A stretch of DNA of 64,000 nt from Paenibacillus dokdonensis (GCF_004916975.1 NZ_STGQ01000002.1:186001-250000); one strand, 5' to 3'. Positions 34,274 to 43,787 are shown, counted from the stretch's first letter. Notes: a model not told the origin generated them from the letters alone. Program-made: numbers and translations.

Positions 34274-35092
34274 TTACGCATCCTTTGTTTGAAAATATCG
34301 TGCCAGCTCGACCATCATACTGCCCATTCGCTCGTCTTCCGGAGGATACACCACCCGCATGATGCCTTCTTCCAGCAAAGCCTGAGCGGTAATTTTCCCG
34401 ACAGCCGCCGCGATAACCGGTCCTTGAAAGGCGTGGACCATGTCCTCGAGATGACCCTGGCTGCGGGCGTACTCCGCCAGATTGCGAATCTGCGGTGCGC
34501 TCGTAAAAGCAGCTGCATCGATTCTTTGCAGGAGAATATCATTCAAAAGCTGCTCAAGCTGTTCAGGTTCCGGTGGAATATGCAGATACGGCAGTACCTT
34601 TCGCACCTTCGCTCCCTGTTCCACAAGCCAAGCCTCCAGCCGGGGTGCCGGATCGCCATGAAGCTGAAGCACAACATCCGCTCCTCGAAGCTCGTATTCC
34701 TCAAGACTGCGAATTAATCCGGATGTGCTGCCGTCATCATCGCGGACAAGCGGAGCAAGTCCTCTTTTACGGAGGGCATTGACGGTCTTGTAGCCCCGGG
34801 CGGCTATGGAGGATTTCTGCAGCGTCTCCAGATAATTCTGTTCCAGGCCCATATCGGCCGCAATCCCGAATAAAGCATCCAGCCCCATTCCGGTTGTCAG
34901 AATCGTCCATGCCGGCGGCGCCGCGATCCAATCCGCAAGGTCGCTTCGAACCTTGGAATCATCCAGAAATACGGTGCCCTGAGCCGGCCGGATCAAGGCT
35001 GTACCGCCCATTTTCTCCACGATCTTGACCATATCTCCCGCTTTGCGCGGGCCTGTTAAAGCAATCGTCCTGCCTGCCAATCGATTCGCCAT
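34274..35092 (-). CDS. hemD: uroporphyrinogen-III synthase
   Basis: HemD-fold protein, 272 aa, that closes hydroxymethylbilane to uroporphyrinogen III. It shows the N-terminal IALTGPRKAGDM, the hinge region IAARGYKTVNALRKRGL, and the C-terminal DAAAFTSAPQIRNLAEYAR with VAAVGKITAQAL (AAxGxxTAxAL consensus). It stands apart from other hem genes. Such stray hemD genes often accompany sirohaem or nitrite/sulfite systems, so it may be a paralogue. The ATG at 35092 follows GAGGGGG; longer in-frame starts have no support. Confidence 0.88.
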   Translation of the reverse strand: MANRLAGRTIALTGPRKAGDMVKIVEKMGGTALIRPAQGTVFLDDSKVRSDLADWIAAPPAWTILTTGMGLDALFGIAADMGLEQNYLETLQKSSIAARGYKTVNALRKRGLAPLVRDDDGSTSGLIRSLEEYELRGADVVLQLHGDPAPRLEAWLVEQGAKVRKVLPYLHIPPEPEQLEQLLNDILLQRIDAAAFTSAPQIRNLAEYARSQGHLEDMVHAFQGPVIAAAVGKITAQALLEEGIMRVVYPPEDERMGSMMVELARYFQTKDA

Positions 35093-35165
35093 ATCGTTCC
35101 CCCTCTTCCGGAGCGCGTCTTGTTTTGAACAGTATACTTGACCGCGCGGAAGAGTGAAAGGAATT

Positions 35166-35696
35166 TTAGAGCGATGCGCCTGCTCTTTTCGCAAGACGAT
35201 GCTTTTTTCGCTGATTGTAGAAATACTGGACAACGAAGTATGAAATAACGCCAAGCACCAGGCCAAACACCGACATGCCGATCAGCACATGCAGGCCACC
35301 CTGCAGCAAATGCCTGAAGATCGTAAAATCGCCATGCAGCAAATTACGCCATGCATGCTCCTCCATAGGCACATCAATCATTTTTTTCGGGAAGAACCAT
35401 TCGCCAATTTTTTTTGCAAAAGGAAGAAGAACAATAGGCAGGAACGTCAGCTTGCCGATCACGTTGCCGATAATCGCGGCGGGGAGTGATCCTCCAGCCA
35501 GTCTGACGGTAGGATAAAAAATCAGATATACCAAGGAGCCGGTCGAGATCACGATCATCTCCAGCCCGAACCCGAGCGCAAAGCCGAGAGATACTTTTCT
35601 CACACCTCCCGGGGAGCGGAACAGTTTAATCATATTAAACTTGAGTTTCCGGGAAAATTTATGGAATACGTTATGCTTTTTACGTTTCTTTGTCAT
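35166..35696 (-). CDS. DUF2062 membrane protein
   Basis: DUF2062 family, 176 aa. A very basic N-terminus (about 12 of the first 30 residues are Lys or Arg) precedes SPGGVRKVSLGFALGFGLEM, the family signature. Three membrane segments follow (about 34-60, 68-95, 132-158). The function of this family is not established. The ATG at 35696 follows AAGGGTG; the in-frame codons back to 35774 are not conserved-looking. It lies 73 bases upstream of hemD on the same strand. Confidence 0.82.
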   Translation of the reverse strand: MTKKRKKHNVFHKFSRKLKFNMIKLFRSPGGVRKVSLGFALGFGLEMIVISTGSLVYLIFYPTVRLAGGSLPAAIIGNVIGKLTFLPIVLLPFAKKIGEWFFPKKMIDVPMEEHAWRNLLHGDFTIFRHLLQGGLHVLIGMSVFGLVLGVISYFVVQYFYNQRKKHRLAKRAGASL

Positions 35697-35831
35697 GTAA
35701 TCACCCTTCATAGCCCAAAACGACGCCAAAGTCGTATGGGGAGCCGTACCATCAAGGCCGCCCTTATACGACATTGTATCATTTCCGCGCCCTTTTTTCT
35801 AACCATACCTTCCCGGTATGTCCCATAATAT

Positions 35832-36890
35832 TCAGGCCTTCGAGGGGCGGTGAATCGCAAAGATCAGAAGCGGCAGCACGAGGATATAAAGCAGCCCGAT
35901 CAGGGTCCACACACGAGTGAAATTAAACAGCTGAATAGAGTTCTGATAAAACCAAAAAGCGCAGCTGTATGCAAACAGCCCAATGGGAGCAGCCATCATT
36001 TTCCCGGATACCTGTGAGAGTATGGTTTTTAAGCCATAGCAGACAACATACAGACTGATCGCAAGGTTAAGCAGAACCGCCGGATACCAGAGCGCAACCA
36101 AAAACAGGTCAAATCGGTCCAGAAAATCGGTAATCCGCAGCTGGCGCACCAATTCATAAGAGGGATACATCATTCTTCCGGAAATATGGACGCCTAAAAG
36201 CAGCAAAGTCATCAGGACCAACAGCACCAGTATACCAAGGCTCAGCAGCAGGGAATACAGACCGTATTTAAACTTGTAATCCTTGCTGGAGAAAATAAAC
36301 GGCAGAACCAGAATCTGCCCCACGTAAGAGAAGGATAACCAGCTTCCATGGGCCACACCTTTCCAGTCCACATAGAGAGTTGGCTGCATGAAGCGGAAAT
36401 TGAAGTCCCGGAAAACGATAATGGGCATGGCTACGATAACGAAAATCATGATGGGTCCATACAGCTCCGTAATGCCGAGTACGGTTCTCACACCTCCTCT
36501 TGCAATGTAAATCGCGGTTGCTGTAATGCATAGGCCTATGATCAATATGGGGGTGATCGGCAGCAAAATCACATTGGTAAAATCGGTCATGATACGGATG
36601 TCTCTAACCAGAATCAAAAAAAAGAACAGTATATACAGCATTATAATCACTCTGCCGATCACGGGAAACCGGCTTGCCATGGATTGGAACAAGTCCTGGC
36701 CAGGAAAACGCCGTGAGCTTCGTGTGAGAAAAAACAGCATAATCAGGACAATCACTCCCCCAATCAAATAGGGCATATATGCATGTTGTTTCGCTACCAT
36801 GATGATCTGGCTCGGCAAATTGATCATGGTGATATTGAGTACATAGGTGACACCGAGCAGCACAATTTGGCGTGGAGTAATTTTTTGCAC
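35832..36890 (-). CDS. GerB-type spore germination permease
   Basis: Subunit B of a germinant receptor, amino-acid permease fold, about 352 aa with ten helices, in the inner spore membrane. It is the ligand-binding subunit; PSQIIMVAKQHAYMPYLIGG and the glutamate in ITELYGPIMIFVIVAMP match family landmarks. GTG at 36890 has AAGGAGG 7-8 bases upstream; the ATG at 36896 is too close to it. It is last in the operon gerA-gerC-small protein-gerB. Its germinant cannot be told. Confidence 0.9.
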   Translation of the reverse strand: MQKITPRQIVLLGVTYVLNITMINLPSQIIMVAKQHAYMPYLIGGVIVLIMLFFLTRSSRRFPGQDLFQSMASRFPVIGRVIIMLYILFFFLILVRDIRIMTDFTNVILLPITPILIIGLCITATAIYIARGGVRTVLGITELYGPIMIFVIVAMPIIVFRDFNFRFMQPTLYVDWKGVAHGSWLSFSYVGQILVLPFIFSSKDYKFKYGLYSLLLSLGILVLLVLMTLLLLGVHISGRMMYPSYELVRQLRITDFLDRFDLFLVALWYPAVLLNLAISLYVVCYGLKTILSQVSGKMMAAPIGLFAYSCAFWFYQNSIQLFNFTRVWTLIGLLYILVLPLLIFAIHRPSKA

Positions 36891-36925
36891 AAACATCCCT
36901 CCTTCATCGGGTTCTTGCAAAATGG

Positions 36926-37141
36926 TTAGAACGGAACAAATGGGCCGAGCCATCTGCTGAGCCATACCGATCCATAAACGACATGCTTGACCTGCAGGCT
37001 GTAAGCGAATATGAACATGCCCGCGATCAGGATAATATATGTAAACCAGCGGTTGATTTTAGGAAGGCTTTGGATCACTTTGCGGTCCAAGAGCAGAATA
37101 ATCACAGCCGACACGATGTAAATCAGCAAAATTCTAATCAT
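36926..37141 (-). CDS. 71-aa two-helix membrane protein in the germination operon
   Basis: Small hydrophobic protein with helices at about residues 2-18 and 34-52 and a short C-terminal tail rich in Trp, Pro and Phe. Its start overlaps the stop of the gerC gene by four bases (ATGA), and the gerB gene follows 35 bases on. It is therefore co-translated with the receptor. Some GerA-type operons carry a small extra gene (gerD- or gerE-like names, or 2-TM 'D' subunits that modulate receptor activity). I infer an accessory receptor subunit, without recognising the family. Confidence 0.75.
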   Translation of the reverse strand: MIRILLIYIVSAVIILLLDRKVIQSLPKINRWFTYIILIAGMFIFAYSLQVKHVVYGSVWLSRWLGPFVPF

Positions 37142-38325
37142 TTTTTTATATCCTTATCCTTTCTGCCAAAGGGCTTATCTACCGCTCCGATATTTTCAAC
37201 ATGAATTCGGGCATTGACTACAACCTTAACGGTAGGAAATATCTCCTCCCAGTGATCCTTGATGCGCTGCCAGTCCTTCGGTTTTTTTTGCTGAATCGTT
37301 CGTCCAAAACCCAGAATATCGGAGTGATATCGATCCTGCAGCAGACGTATACCCGATTGGATCTGCGTAACAACTTCCTTGCTCGTACGATCCTCCAGCA
37401 TACCCATGTTTCTCCCGCCGCCCAGCGTGTAATTGGTGTTGTTCTCTATAACAGAGCCCTTGACGAGGATATCTACATACATGGTGACGTTATTACCACG
37501 AATAACCGGTTTTAACTTTACGGTATTTTCCATAAACTTAACAGTAACAACTCCCTTCCCGTCTCTTCCCGGGACCAAAATATCCGGAGATGGCGCCTGA
37601 TTCAGCGCCAGGTTCATCATCTTCGCTTCCTGTCCCTTCAATATGCCAACTAATCGATCTCCCTTAAACAAGGCAAGACCGGTAATTTGTATATTTTTCT
37701 TGTTCTTCGCGAGGTCCTCAGGTTCTACTTCCTGCAGCGAAATATACGGAAGGGAAACATCCACTCCATCGGATAGCAGCTCATTGGCCAGGTACTTGAG
37801 TGAAATGGGTCTTTTGGAATATTCATTCATCAGCTCCCGGATCATTTCGCTGGGGAACTGCTCCATGGGCGCTTCGGCATCCAGAATTTTGTACGCGGGT
37901 CCGGATGTTACTGCAACCAGGGAAGAGAGCCTGTTTTGAGGAATCCGGGCGAATTGATCCAGCATGGGACTAATCCCGCCTCGTGCAAAATCTTCACCCA
38001 GCAGCAGTGTCCTACGGTGGGCAAAAGACAGGGTTCGGGAGTTCCCTGACTGGACTTCCATGTTTGAATTACGCAGCGAAACACCCGTCTTGGACTCCAG
38101 GTAATAGGATTTGCTGCCTTCGGTGCCTCCGCCCCCGCCCTCACTCCCGGCTCCCCCCAAATTTCCCGGCAAAGCGATTTGGAGGGTACTTCGGTACAGA
38201 TCCTTTTCCTTATCGACGGCTGATCCGATCACGAAAGCGACGTCATTGATTTCCTTACGGTCCCAGCAGCCGGCCAGTCCTATAGAGGTCATCACCAGCA
38301 AAGCTGCGATAACAGTCTTTTTCAT
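37138..38325 (-). CDS. GerC-type germination lipoprotein
   Basis: Ger(x)C family, 395 aa, the lipoprotein subunit of a germinant receptor, on the outer face of the inner spore membrane. The lipobox is LAGC with cysteine at residue 20, followed by WDRKEINDVAFVIGSAVD, the family signature. A Gly/Ser-rich loop (about 55-72) interrupts the first domain. The C-terminal domain (about 230-380) contains VVTQIQSGIRLLQ and ILGFGRTIQ. It starts nine bases after the gerA gene. Confidence 0.94.
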   Translation of the reverse strand: MKKTVIAALLVMTSIGLAGCWDRKEINDVAFVIGSAVDKEKDLYRSTLQIALPGNLGGAGSEGGGGGTEGSKSYYLESKTGVSLRNSNMEVQSGNSRTLSFAHRRTLLLGEDFARGGISPMLDQFARIPQNRLSSLVAVTSGPAYKILDAEAPMEQFPSEMIRELMNEYSKRPISLKYLANELLSDGVDVSLPYISLQEVEPEDLAKNKKNIQITGLALFKGDRLVGILKGQEAKMMNLALNQAPSPDILVPGRDGKGVVTVKFMENTVKLKPVIRGNNVTMYVDILVKGSVIENNTNYTLGGGRNMGMLEDRTSKEVVTQIQSGIRLLQDRYHSDILGFGRTIQQKKPKDWQRIKDHWEEIFPTVKVVVNARIHVENIGAVDKPFGRKDKDIKK

Positions 38326-38334
38326 GAGGCATCA

Positions 38335-39945
38335 TCACCATACCTTGTTCAATTTAGGATTTCCGTTGATATCCTTCTCTTCCCGCTTTTGATTCTCTTT
38401 CGAAAGCCACGTGGGGCGTTTGTTCATCTTCCACCACGGCGCACGGACGAATATGTCCTTATGGTCAGAGCCATGGAACGGACTGACGCCTGACATATAA
38501 GGGACGCCAAAAGAAGTCAGCTGCGTCACATGAACCAGTACCCAGGTAATGCCAAGGATGATGCCAAACAGCCCAAGTACGCCCGCGAGAAGCATCAGGG
38601 GGAACCGCAGCAGGCGAATGGTGATGGCGAGGTTATAGTGAGGAATCGTAAAGGATGCAATCCCTGTCATGGACACAATGATAACCATTGGTGCCGATAC
38701 GATTCCCGCCTGAACGGCCGCTTGGCCAATCACTAGCGCTCCAAGTATACTGACGGCTTGGCCTACCGTCTTCGGCAAACGGATACCGGCCTCGCGCAGT
38801 GCTTCGAAGGAAATTTCCATCATCAAGGCTTCGACAAGCGCAGGAAAAGGAATTGCTTCCCTTGCCGCCGCAATACTGAGAACCAGAGTAGACGGCAGCA
38901 TGTCCTGGTGGTATGTTGTCACCGCGATATAAAGTGAGGGCAGAAACAGTGCAATAAACAGAAATATATACCGGATCCACCGGATGAAATTCGTGATAAA
39001 AAAACGCTCATAGTAATCCTCAGTAGCCTGCATCAGCTGAAAGAAAGTTATAGGCGCGACCAGAACAAATGGCGTTCCATCTATGAAAATGGCACATCTG
39101 CCTTCAAGGAGCTGGGCTGCCACACTATCCGGGCGCTCTGTGTACTGTACCTGCGGGAAGGGGGAATACGGGTGGTCTTCAATCAGCTCCTCGATGTAAC
39201 CCGACTCCAAAATACCGTCAATTTTAATATCCTTCAGCCGTTTCTTCACATCGTCTACCATCTTGGGATCGGCAAGTCCCTCAATATAAGAGACGACAAT
39301 ATCTGTCTTGGTATTCGTACCCAGCACCAAGCTGGACATCTTGAGGTTCGGCGTTTTAATCTTAAAGCGGATCAGCGCCGTGTTAATACGGATCATTTCA
39401 GTAAAGCCTTCGCGTGGACCGCGGATGACCGACTCGGTTTCCGGCTCCTGTACAGGACGGCGGATGCCTCCTTTAATGTTGAAGAGATGAACCTCACTTA
39501 GACCGTCCACGAAAACCGCTACACTGGAGTTTAAAATACCTTCTACGGTGTCAATCCATTTCGTAGCCGACATGACTTGCGAAAGCGAGACCCGCGTGTT
39601 TTCAAGCGGCTCCAGTTCTGATGCCTCGGTAATCTGCTCCTCCGGACCTGAATTTTTGATGCGGACAAGCCCCTCCACAATAGGTTCCAGCACATGCAGC
39701 TGAAGCTCTTCCGAAAGTACAATCCCTTCCACATATGCCACAAAGGCCTTGATGTCTGGGGCAAGCTCGATGGTTCGGTAGATCATATCCGAGCAGTCTT
39801 TAAAAATATCTTTCAGTGTTTGAATATTCTGGTCCAGGCTTTTCGATATGGACAGCTTCTCCCAGGACGGAGAAGGAAGCCCTAGATGCTTGCCGGATGG
39901 CAAAGCCTCTGCTTTATGGTCAGAATTCATACTTCGTTTACCCAT
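38335..39945 (-). CDS. GerA-type germination receptor subunit
   Basis: Subunit A of a germinant receptor, about 536 aa. A cytosolic N-terminal domain (to about 300) contains LVEDHPYSPFPQV-like IEELIEDHPYSPFPQVQ and TERPD. Five or six membrane helices follow from about residue 310 (FITNFIRWIRYIFLFIALFLPSLY is one). ATG at 39945 has GAGGTG nine bases upstream. It is the first gene of the operon. No clear sigma-G promoter could be assigned; the region 39958-40045 has only partial matches. Confidence 0.93.
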   Translation of the reverse strand: MGKRSMNSDHKAEALPSGKHLGLPSPSWEKLSISKSLDQNIQTLKDIFKDCSDMIYRTIELAPDIKAFVAYVEGIVLSEELQLHVLEPIVEGLVRIKNSGPEEQITEASELEPLENTRVSLSQVMSATKWIDTVEGILNSSVAVFVDGLSEVHLFNIKGGIRRPVQEPETESVIRGPREGFTEMIRINTALIRFKIKTPNLKMSSLVLGTNTKTDIVVSYIEGLADPKMVDDVKKRLKDIKIDGILESGYIEELIEDHPYSPFPQVQYTERPDSVAAQLLEGRCAIFIDGTPFVLVAPITFFQLMQATEDYYERFFITNFIRWIRYIFLFIALFLPSLYIAVTTYHQDMLPSTLVLSIAAAREAIPFPALVEALMMEISFEALREAGIRLPKTVGQAVSILGALVIGQAAVQAGIVSAPMVIIVSMTGIASFTIPHYNLAITIRLLRFPLMLLAGVLGLFGIILGITWVLVHVTQLTSFGVPYMSGVSPFHGSDHKDIFVRAPWWKMNKRPTWLSKENQKREEKDINGNPKLNKVW

Positions 39946-40045
39946 TGTCTTCATCACCTCGTATGCCGTCCATTACTTGGAATGTTTTCACCATAGCTTG
40001 TGCCATATTTGGATAAATTATGTGGAGCACGTTATTACGCCTAAA

Positions 40046-40084
40046 ATAAAAAAACCAGCAGTACCGGATTGGCACTGCTGGTTT
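40046..40084 (-). terminator. terminator of the chemoreceptor gene
   Basis: AAACCAGCAGT and ACTGCTGGTTT, 11-bp perfect stem; on the minus strand seven T follow. Confidence 0.9.
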
Positions 40085-40149
40085 AAGATTGAATTTTATA
40101 AATAGTGAGTTGCATGCTGCGTCGACGTTTTCAAAGCGACAAAAACGTT

Positions 40150-42120
40150 TTACGCAATTTTAAACTTGGACACCAGTTCCTGCAGCTGCTCGGCCAGGCG
40201 GCTTAGATGCTCCGCGGAAGAGGCAATCTCTTCTATGGATGCAAGCTGCTCCTGCGCTGAGGCGGATACAGACTGCGTATTATCCGCAGCAATCTCAGAG
40301 ATACTCTGTATGCTCCGGATGGATTCCATGGCGCTCTCTCCATTGCGGGCAAGCTCGCGTGAAGCTTCAGCTGCGGAGGCGATGCCAACGGCCGCTCCCT
40401 CCACTGCCTTACGAATACGGGTAAACGATTTGCCGGTGACATCCACAGCCTGGATTCCCTCGGATACTCTGCCCTTGGCATCATCCATTGCAGTAAGCAC
40501 GCGCTGCATCTCTGTACGCATGCCATCTACCAGTTCCTCAATCCGCTGCGCGGAATTGCCGGACTGTTCTGCAAGCTTGCGGACCTCTACGGCAACCACA
40601 GCGAAGCCTCTGCCATGCTCTCCGGCACGAGCTGCTTCTATAGAAGCATTCAGCGCAAGCAAATGCGTTTGCTTGGCGATTTCAGCCATCATCGTGACGA
40701 TCTCGCCAATCCGGCTGGTGCGTTCGTTCATATGTGCGACAACGCCGTCCAGATCGCTGACTGTCGTATGTATGCCCTGAATTTTATCCGTAACGTCCAC
40801 TACAGCGGCATGGCCCTCTTCCGCAGATGCGGATGTGCGTGACATTTTGGCTGACGCATCGTCCATATGACTACGGATGCTTTCAGATTGCATCGACATG
40901 ACATCCATGCTTTCCATGCTCTTCTCCACACTCCGAAGCTGCTGCTCGCTTCCGACTGCAACCTCCTGAATGGCCTCGGTCACACTTTCGATTGCTTTGG
41001 TCGTCTGATCTGCACCTGTTGAGAGTCCTTTGGCCGACATGCTGACCTGACCGGTAATATCCTGAACATTCACAATCATTGTACGCAAGTTATCTACCAT
41101 TACCTGAAAATGACGGCTCAGATTGCCGATTTCATCTCTGCTTGAGGTATCGATATTTTCGGTTAAATCCCCCTGGCTGATTCGTTCCGTCGCCTGTGTC
41201 AGCTTGGTGATCGGGCGGATGATCGAACGAATATTCAGGAAAATGATAACGAGCGCCGCCAGGATAGAAATAATCATGACGATCATCACTGAATTCCGGA
41301 TACCCGCTGCCGATGCCTCAATCTCATCTTCATACATCGATCCGGCAATTTTCCAGCCCGTCAGTTTATTCGTTGTAAACGCCATGCGTTTATTCTCATT
41401 TTCAAACGTATAAGAGAAATGTCCTTCCGCGCTGGCATAAAGCGGTTTGAGATAATCTCCCTCCGCCTTCTGGCCGGTGTAATTCGGATGAACCACATAA
41501 TTTTTCGCCTGGTCTGTGATGAAAATATAGCCCTTGTTACCGAGCTTCATATTAGTAAGTGTACGGATGTTGTCCAGGTTCAGCTCAATGGAAAGTACGC
41601 CTTTACCCGAGGGAGCCGCTTGAGAAATAGACACTGCCATTTTACCATTCGCCGCCTTGAAAACCGGGGATATGGTCGGTGTCTTGCCCTGCTTGAGTGC
41701 CCGGATATACCAATCCTGCTTGGTCACATCATACTGCTCCGGTAGAGGATCCTCGGATGCACGCAGGAAATAGCCGCCGTCCACGCCTAAAATAATGTCT
41801 TTGGCATCTTTATTCATTTCCAAATACCGCCGCAGCTGCAGCTTCAACTCGGCGCCTTTTCCCATCGGATCTTCTATGGCCCGTTCCAGATAAGGCTGCT
41901 TCAGCAGATAGGCAATATCATCAATTTTCGCCTGAATGCTCTGGGTGACGATATTATCGGCTGACTTTGTACTTTCGAGCGCGCTGTTCATCATATCCTC
42001 AGCATTCGCATTTTTGGCGGATTCATAGGACAGAATGCCGATCATGAAGCTTGGGACGAGCAAAACGATAAGATAAGTAATCAACAATTTCCGTTTGATG
42101 GTGAAAGACAATCGTTTCAC
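40150..42120 (-). CDS. methyl-accepting chemotaxis protein with dCache sensor
   Basis: Chemoreceptor, 656 aa. Helix 1 is at about 12-32. The outer sensor domain (33-280) is a double Cache type with the DVTKQDWYIRALKQGKTPTI signature. Helix 2 is at about 281-300, then HAMP (RSIIRPITKLTQATERISQGD) and a long cytoplasmic coiled-coil with the hairpin tip IAKQTHLLALNASIEAARAGEHGRGF. The tip has His-Ser variation of the common QTNLLALNAAIEAARAGE. GTG start at 42120 after AAAGGA. dCache receptors of this kind in Bacillus sense amino acids or organic acids. The ligand is unknown. Confidence 0.94.
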   Translation of the reverse strand: MKRLSFTIKRKLLITYLIVLLVPSFMIGILSYESAKNANAEDMMNSALESTKSADNIVTQSIQAKIDDIAYLLKQPYLERAIEDPMGKGAELKLQLRRYLEMNKDAKDIILGVDGGYFLRASEDPLPEQYDVTKQDWYIRALKQGKTPTISPVFKAANGKMAVSISQAAPSGKGVLSIELNLDNIRTLTNMKLGNKGYIFITDQAKNYVVHPNYTGQKAEGDYLKPLYASAEGHFSYTFENENKRMAFTTNKLTGWKIAGSMYEDEIEASAAGIRNSVMIVMIISILAALVIIFLNIRSIIRPITKLTQATERISQGDLTENIDTSSRDEIGNLSRHFQVMVDNLRTMIVNVQDITGQVSMSAKGLSTGADQTTKAIESVTEAIQEVAVGSEQQLRSVEKSMESMDVMSMQSESIRSHMDDASAKMSRTSASAEEGHAAVVDVTDKIQGIHTTVSDLDGVVAHMNERTSRIGEIVTMMAEIAKQTHLLALNASIEAARAGEHGRGFAVVAVEVRKLAEQSGNSAQRIEELVDGMRTEMQRVLTAMDDAKGRVSEGIQAVDVTGKSFTRIRKAVEGAAVGIASAAEASRELARNGESAMESIRSIQSISEIAADNTQSVSASAQEQLASIEEIASSAEHLSRLAEQLQELVSKFKIA

Positions 42121-42211
42121 AATGGCATTTTCCTTTCTGCATCAATAATTTGGGGCATGTTACCAAAAAAAATCATACCATGGACATAGTTTTTTGGGTA
42201 CTTATTCATAT

Positions 42212-42240
42212 ATTATCGGAATATTGCACAATATTTTTTC
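42212..42240 (-). promoter_or_regulatory. possible sigma-D promoter of the chemoreceptor gene
   Basis: Read leftward: GAAAA, about 15 bases, TCCGATAA, compared with the sigma-D consensus TAAA-N15-GCCGATAA. The -10 matches at 7 of 8; the -35 is imperfect. Chemoreceptor genes are usual sigma-D targets. Confidence 0.4.
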
Positions 42241-42357
42241 AACTTATATCCATTTCCCTTAAAATATTCTATCATCATCCGTTTCATAGGCATAGAGGCC
42301 TATACCTTAAAAAACAGCTTTCTTTCTTTGAAATTCTATGAAAATTTTCTCTGGAAG

Positions 42358-42387
42358 CTGACAAATTTCTATTAAATCCGCTAATAT
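42358..42387 (+). promoter_or_regulatory. putative promoter of the diguanylate cyclase gene
   Basis: CTGACA (42358-42363), 18 bases, TAATAT (42382-42387), 48 bases before the start codon. Confidence 0.45.
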
Positions 42388-42434
42388 AGGAATCAAGATG
42401 CAAGATTTTGGATAGTGGAGGGTTTTTCAAGGAC

Positions 42435-43568
42435 ATGCTGAGCAGTCTCTTCGTAAATGTTTGTATCTTTGTGACATTCCTTTTCTTTTCGGGAGTCCTG
42501 TCCAAAAAATATGTGATTGGTTCCCGTCCCCTGACCTTACCCGTCAAGATCAACTCCGGGCTGCTGTTTGGCCTGTACGGCATGATTCTGATGAATTACA
42601 GCTTTCCGGTTGGACCACATGTCATCGCGGATATGCGCCATCTGACGGTCGTTGTCATCGGAGTATATATGGGATGGTTGCCTGCTCTCCTGTGCAGCGT
42701 CGTGCTGGGTATCGGCAGAATCGCCCTCTACGGCTGGTCACCTGCTGCCCTGATTGCTTGTCTCGGCATGTTGGTGGTTGGGCTGTTATGCGCCTACATA
42801 TCCACGATTTCCCGGTCCCGTTTGTTCAAAATGAATATGATGAATCTGGCTAGCATGGCCGTTATTTTCGTTACGCTCAGCTTAAACCTCGATAATATGA
42901 CAACGGTGATGAGGTACTATCCAACCCAGTTGATCATTTCAGTTATTGCCTGTTTATTTCTCTATGTAATCACCGAGCATATCGACTCATCCAATGTGCT
43001 GTTTGCCCAGCTGGAAAAAAGGGCCACTACCGATCATTTGACCCAGTTGAACAATTTACGCCAGTTCGAGTGGTCGCTTCACAATGAAATGGCCGGAGCA
43101 AAGCTGCGCGCGGAAAATCTGTCTTTGCTCGCCATTGACATCGACCACTTCAAGCTTGTCAATGATACGTACGGCCACGCCGCCGGCGATGAGGTGCTGC
43201 GTGATCTCGGTAAAATTCTACTGGCCCAGGCCCGCCCTATGGGCATCGTTTCCCGAAACGGCGGGGAGGAATTCACTGTGCTGCTGCCGAATTGCTCCTC
43301 TGCCCTTGCCATAGCAACTGCAGAAAAGATTCGAAAGGCGGTACAGGCGAATGTCTTCAAGCTTCCAGCCTTGAATCAGAAGAAACTGCGGATTACCGTC
43401 TCGATCGGGACAGCGACTTATCCGGCAGATACGGAAGCCACCGAGACAGAGAATGCGCTCGTAGAACAGGCGGACAAGGCGCTGTATCAAGCCAAAAACA
43501 GCGGGCGCAATAAAGTATGCTCAGCCAGCGTTTTGGAGCTGCGCCCGGCCCTCATCGTAGAGCGCTGA
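42435..43568 (+). CDS. 5TMR membrane diguanylate cyclase (GGDEF)
   Basis: Makes c-di-GMP from two GTP; 377 aa. The N-terminal half is a six-helix 5TMR-LYT-like sensor (about 1-190). The GGDEF domain follows, with LAIDIDHFKLVNDTYGHAAGDEVL (metal/GTP site) and GGEEF as the active-site loop near residue 277, so it should be active. The inhibitory RxxD site normally five residues before the loop is absent (sequence RPMG), so feedback inhibition is unlikely. The start is the ATG at 42435, about 12 bases after GGAGGG. Confidence 0.9.
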   Translation: MLSSLFVNVCIFVTFLFFSGVLSKKYVIGSRPLTLPVKINSGLLFGLYGMILMNYSFPVGPHVIADMRHLTVVVIGVYMGWLPALLCSVVLGIGRIALYGWSPAALIACLGMLVVGLLCAYISTISRSRLFKMNMMNLASMAVIFVTLSLNLDNMTTVMRYYPTQLIISVIACLFLYVITEHIDSSNVLFAQLEKRATTDHLTQLNNLRQFEWSLHNEMAGAKLRAENLSLLAIDIDHFKLVNDTYGHAAGDEVLRDLGKILLAQARPMGIVSRNGGEEFTVLLPNCSSALAIATAEKIRKAVQANVFKLPALNQKKLRITVSIGTATYPADTEATETENALVEQADKALYQAKNSGRNKVCSASVLELRPALIVER

Positions 43569-43627
43569 TAGGCTTGGAATAGAAGATGTCCGTTCGTACG
43601 GAACACTACAAAAAAGGACAACACCAA

Positions 43628-43661
43628 AAAAGCCCCCCCGATTTATTTCGGGCGGGCTTTT
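43628..43661. terminator. bidirectional terminator after the cyclase gene
   Basis: AAAAGCCCCCCCGA and TCGGGCGGGCTTTT, 14-bp stem with one mismatch and a 6-base loop; A and T runs flank. Confidence 0.85.
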
Positions 43662-43787
43662 GCTTTTTATATTTTTTAGCATGTAAAAAAATACACTCAT
43701 TTTTAAAATGTTCACAGAACGTTCACTTATGAAGAGGATTCCTCGATCTCTATAATGACAAAAGGTAAACAGAAAGGATGATGAAAG

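Larger units (their letters stand above)
42121..42434. other. divergent regulatory region between chemoreceptor and diguanylate cyclase genes
   Basis: About 314 bases. It contains a possible sigma-D promoter toward the chemoreceptor (42212-42240), a 16-bp dyad AATATTG-CA-CAATATT (42220-42235), and a sigma-A-like promoter toward the cyclase (42358-42387). No GEMM-type c-di-GMP riboswitch was recognised. Confidence 0.5.

Noticed and set aside
34033..34281. 82-codon minus-strand frame covering repeat copy B
   Set aside because: No ribosome site, odd composition, and the matching stretch in copy A does not preserve the frame beyond a short part.
39946..40020. Possible sigma-G promoter (CATACGA) before the gerA gene
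   Set aside because: The -10 match overlaps the ribosome site of gerA, and the -35 is poor, so it cannot serve the start at 39945.
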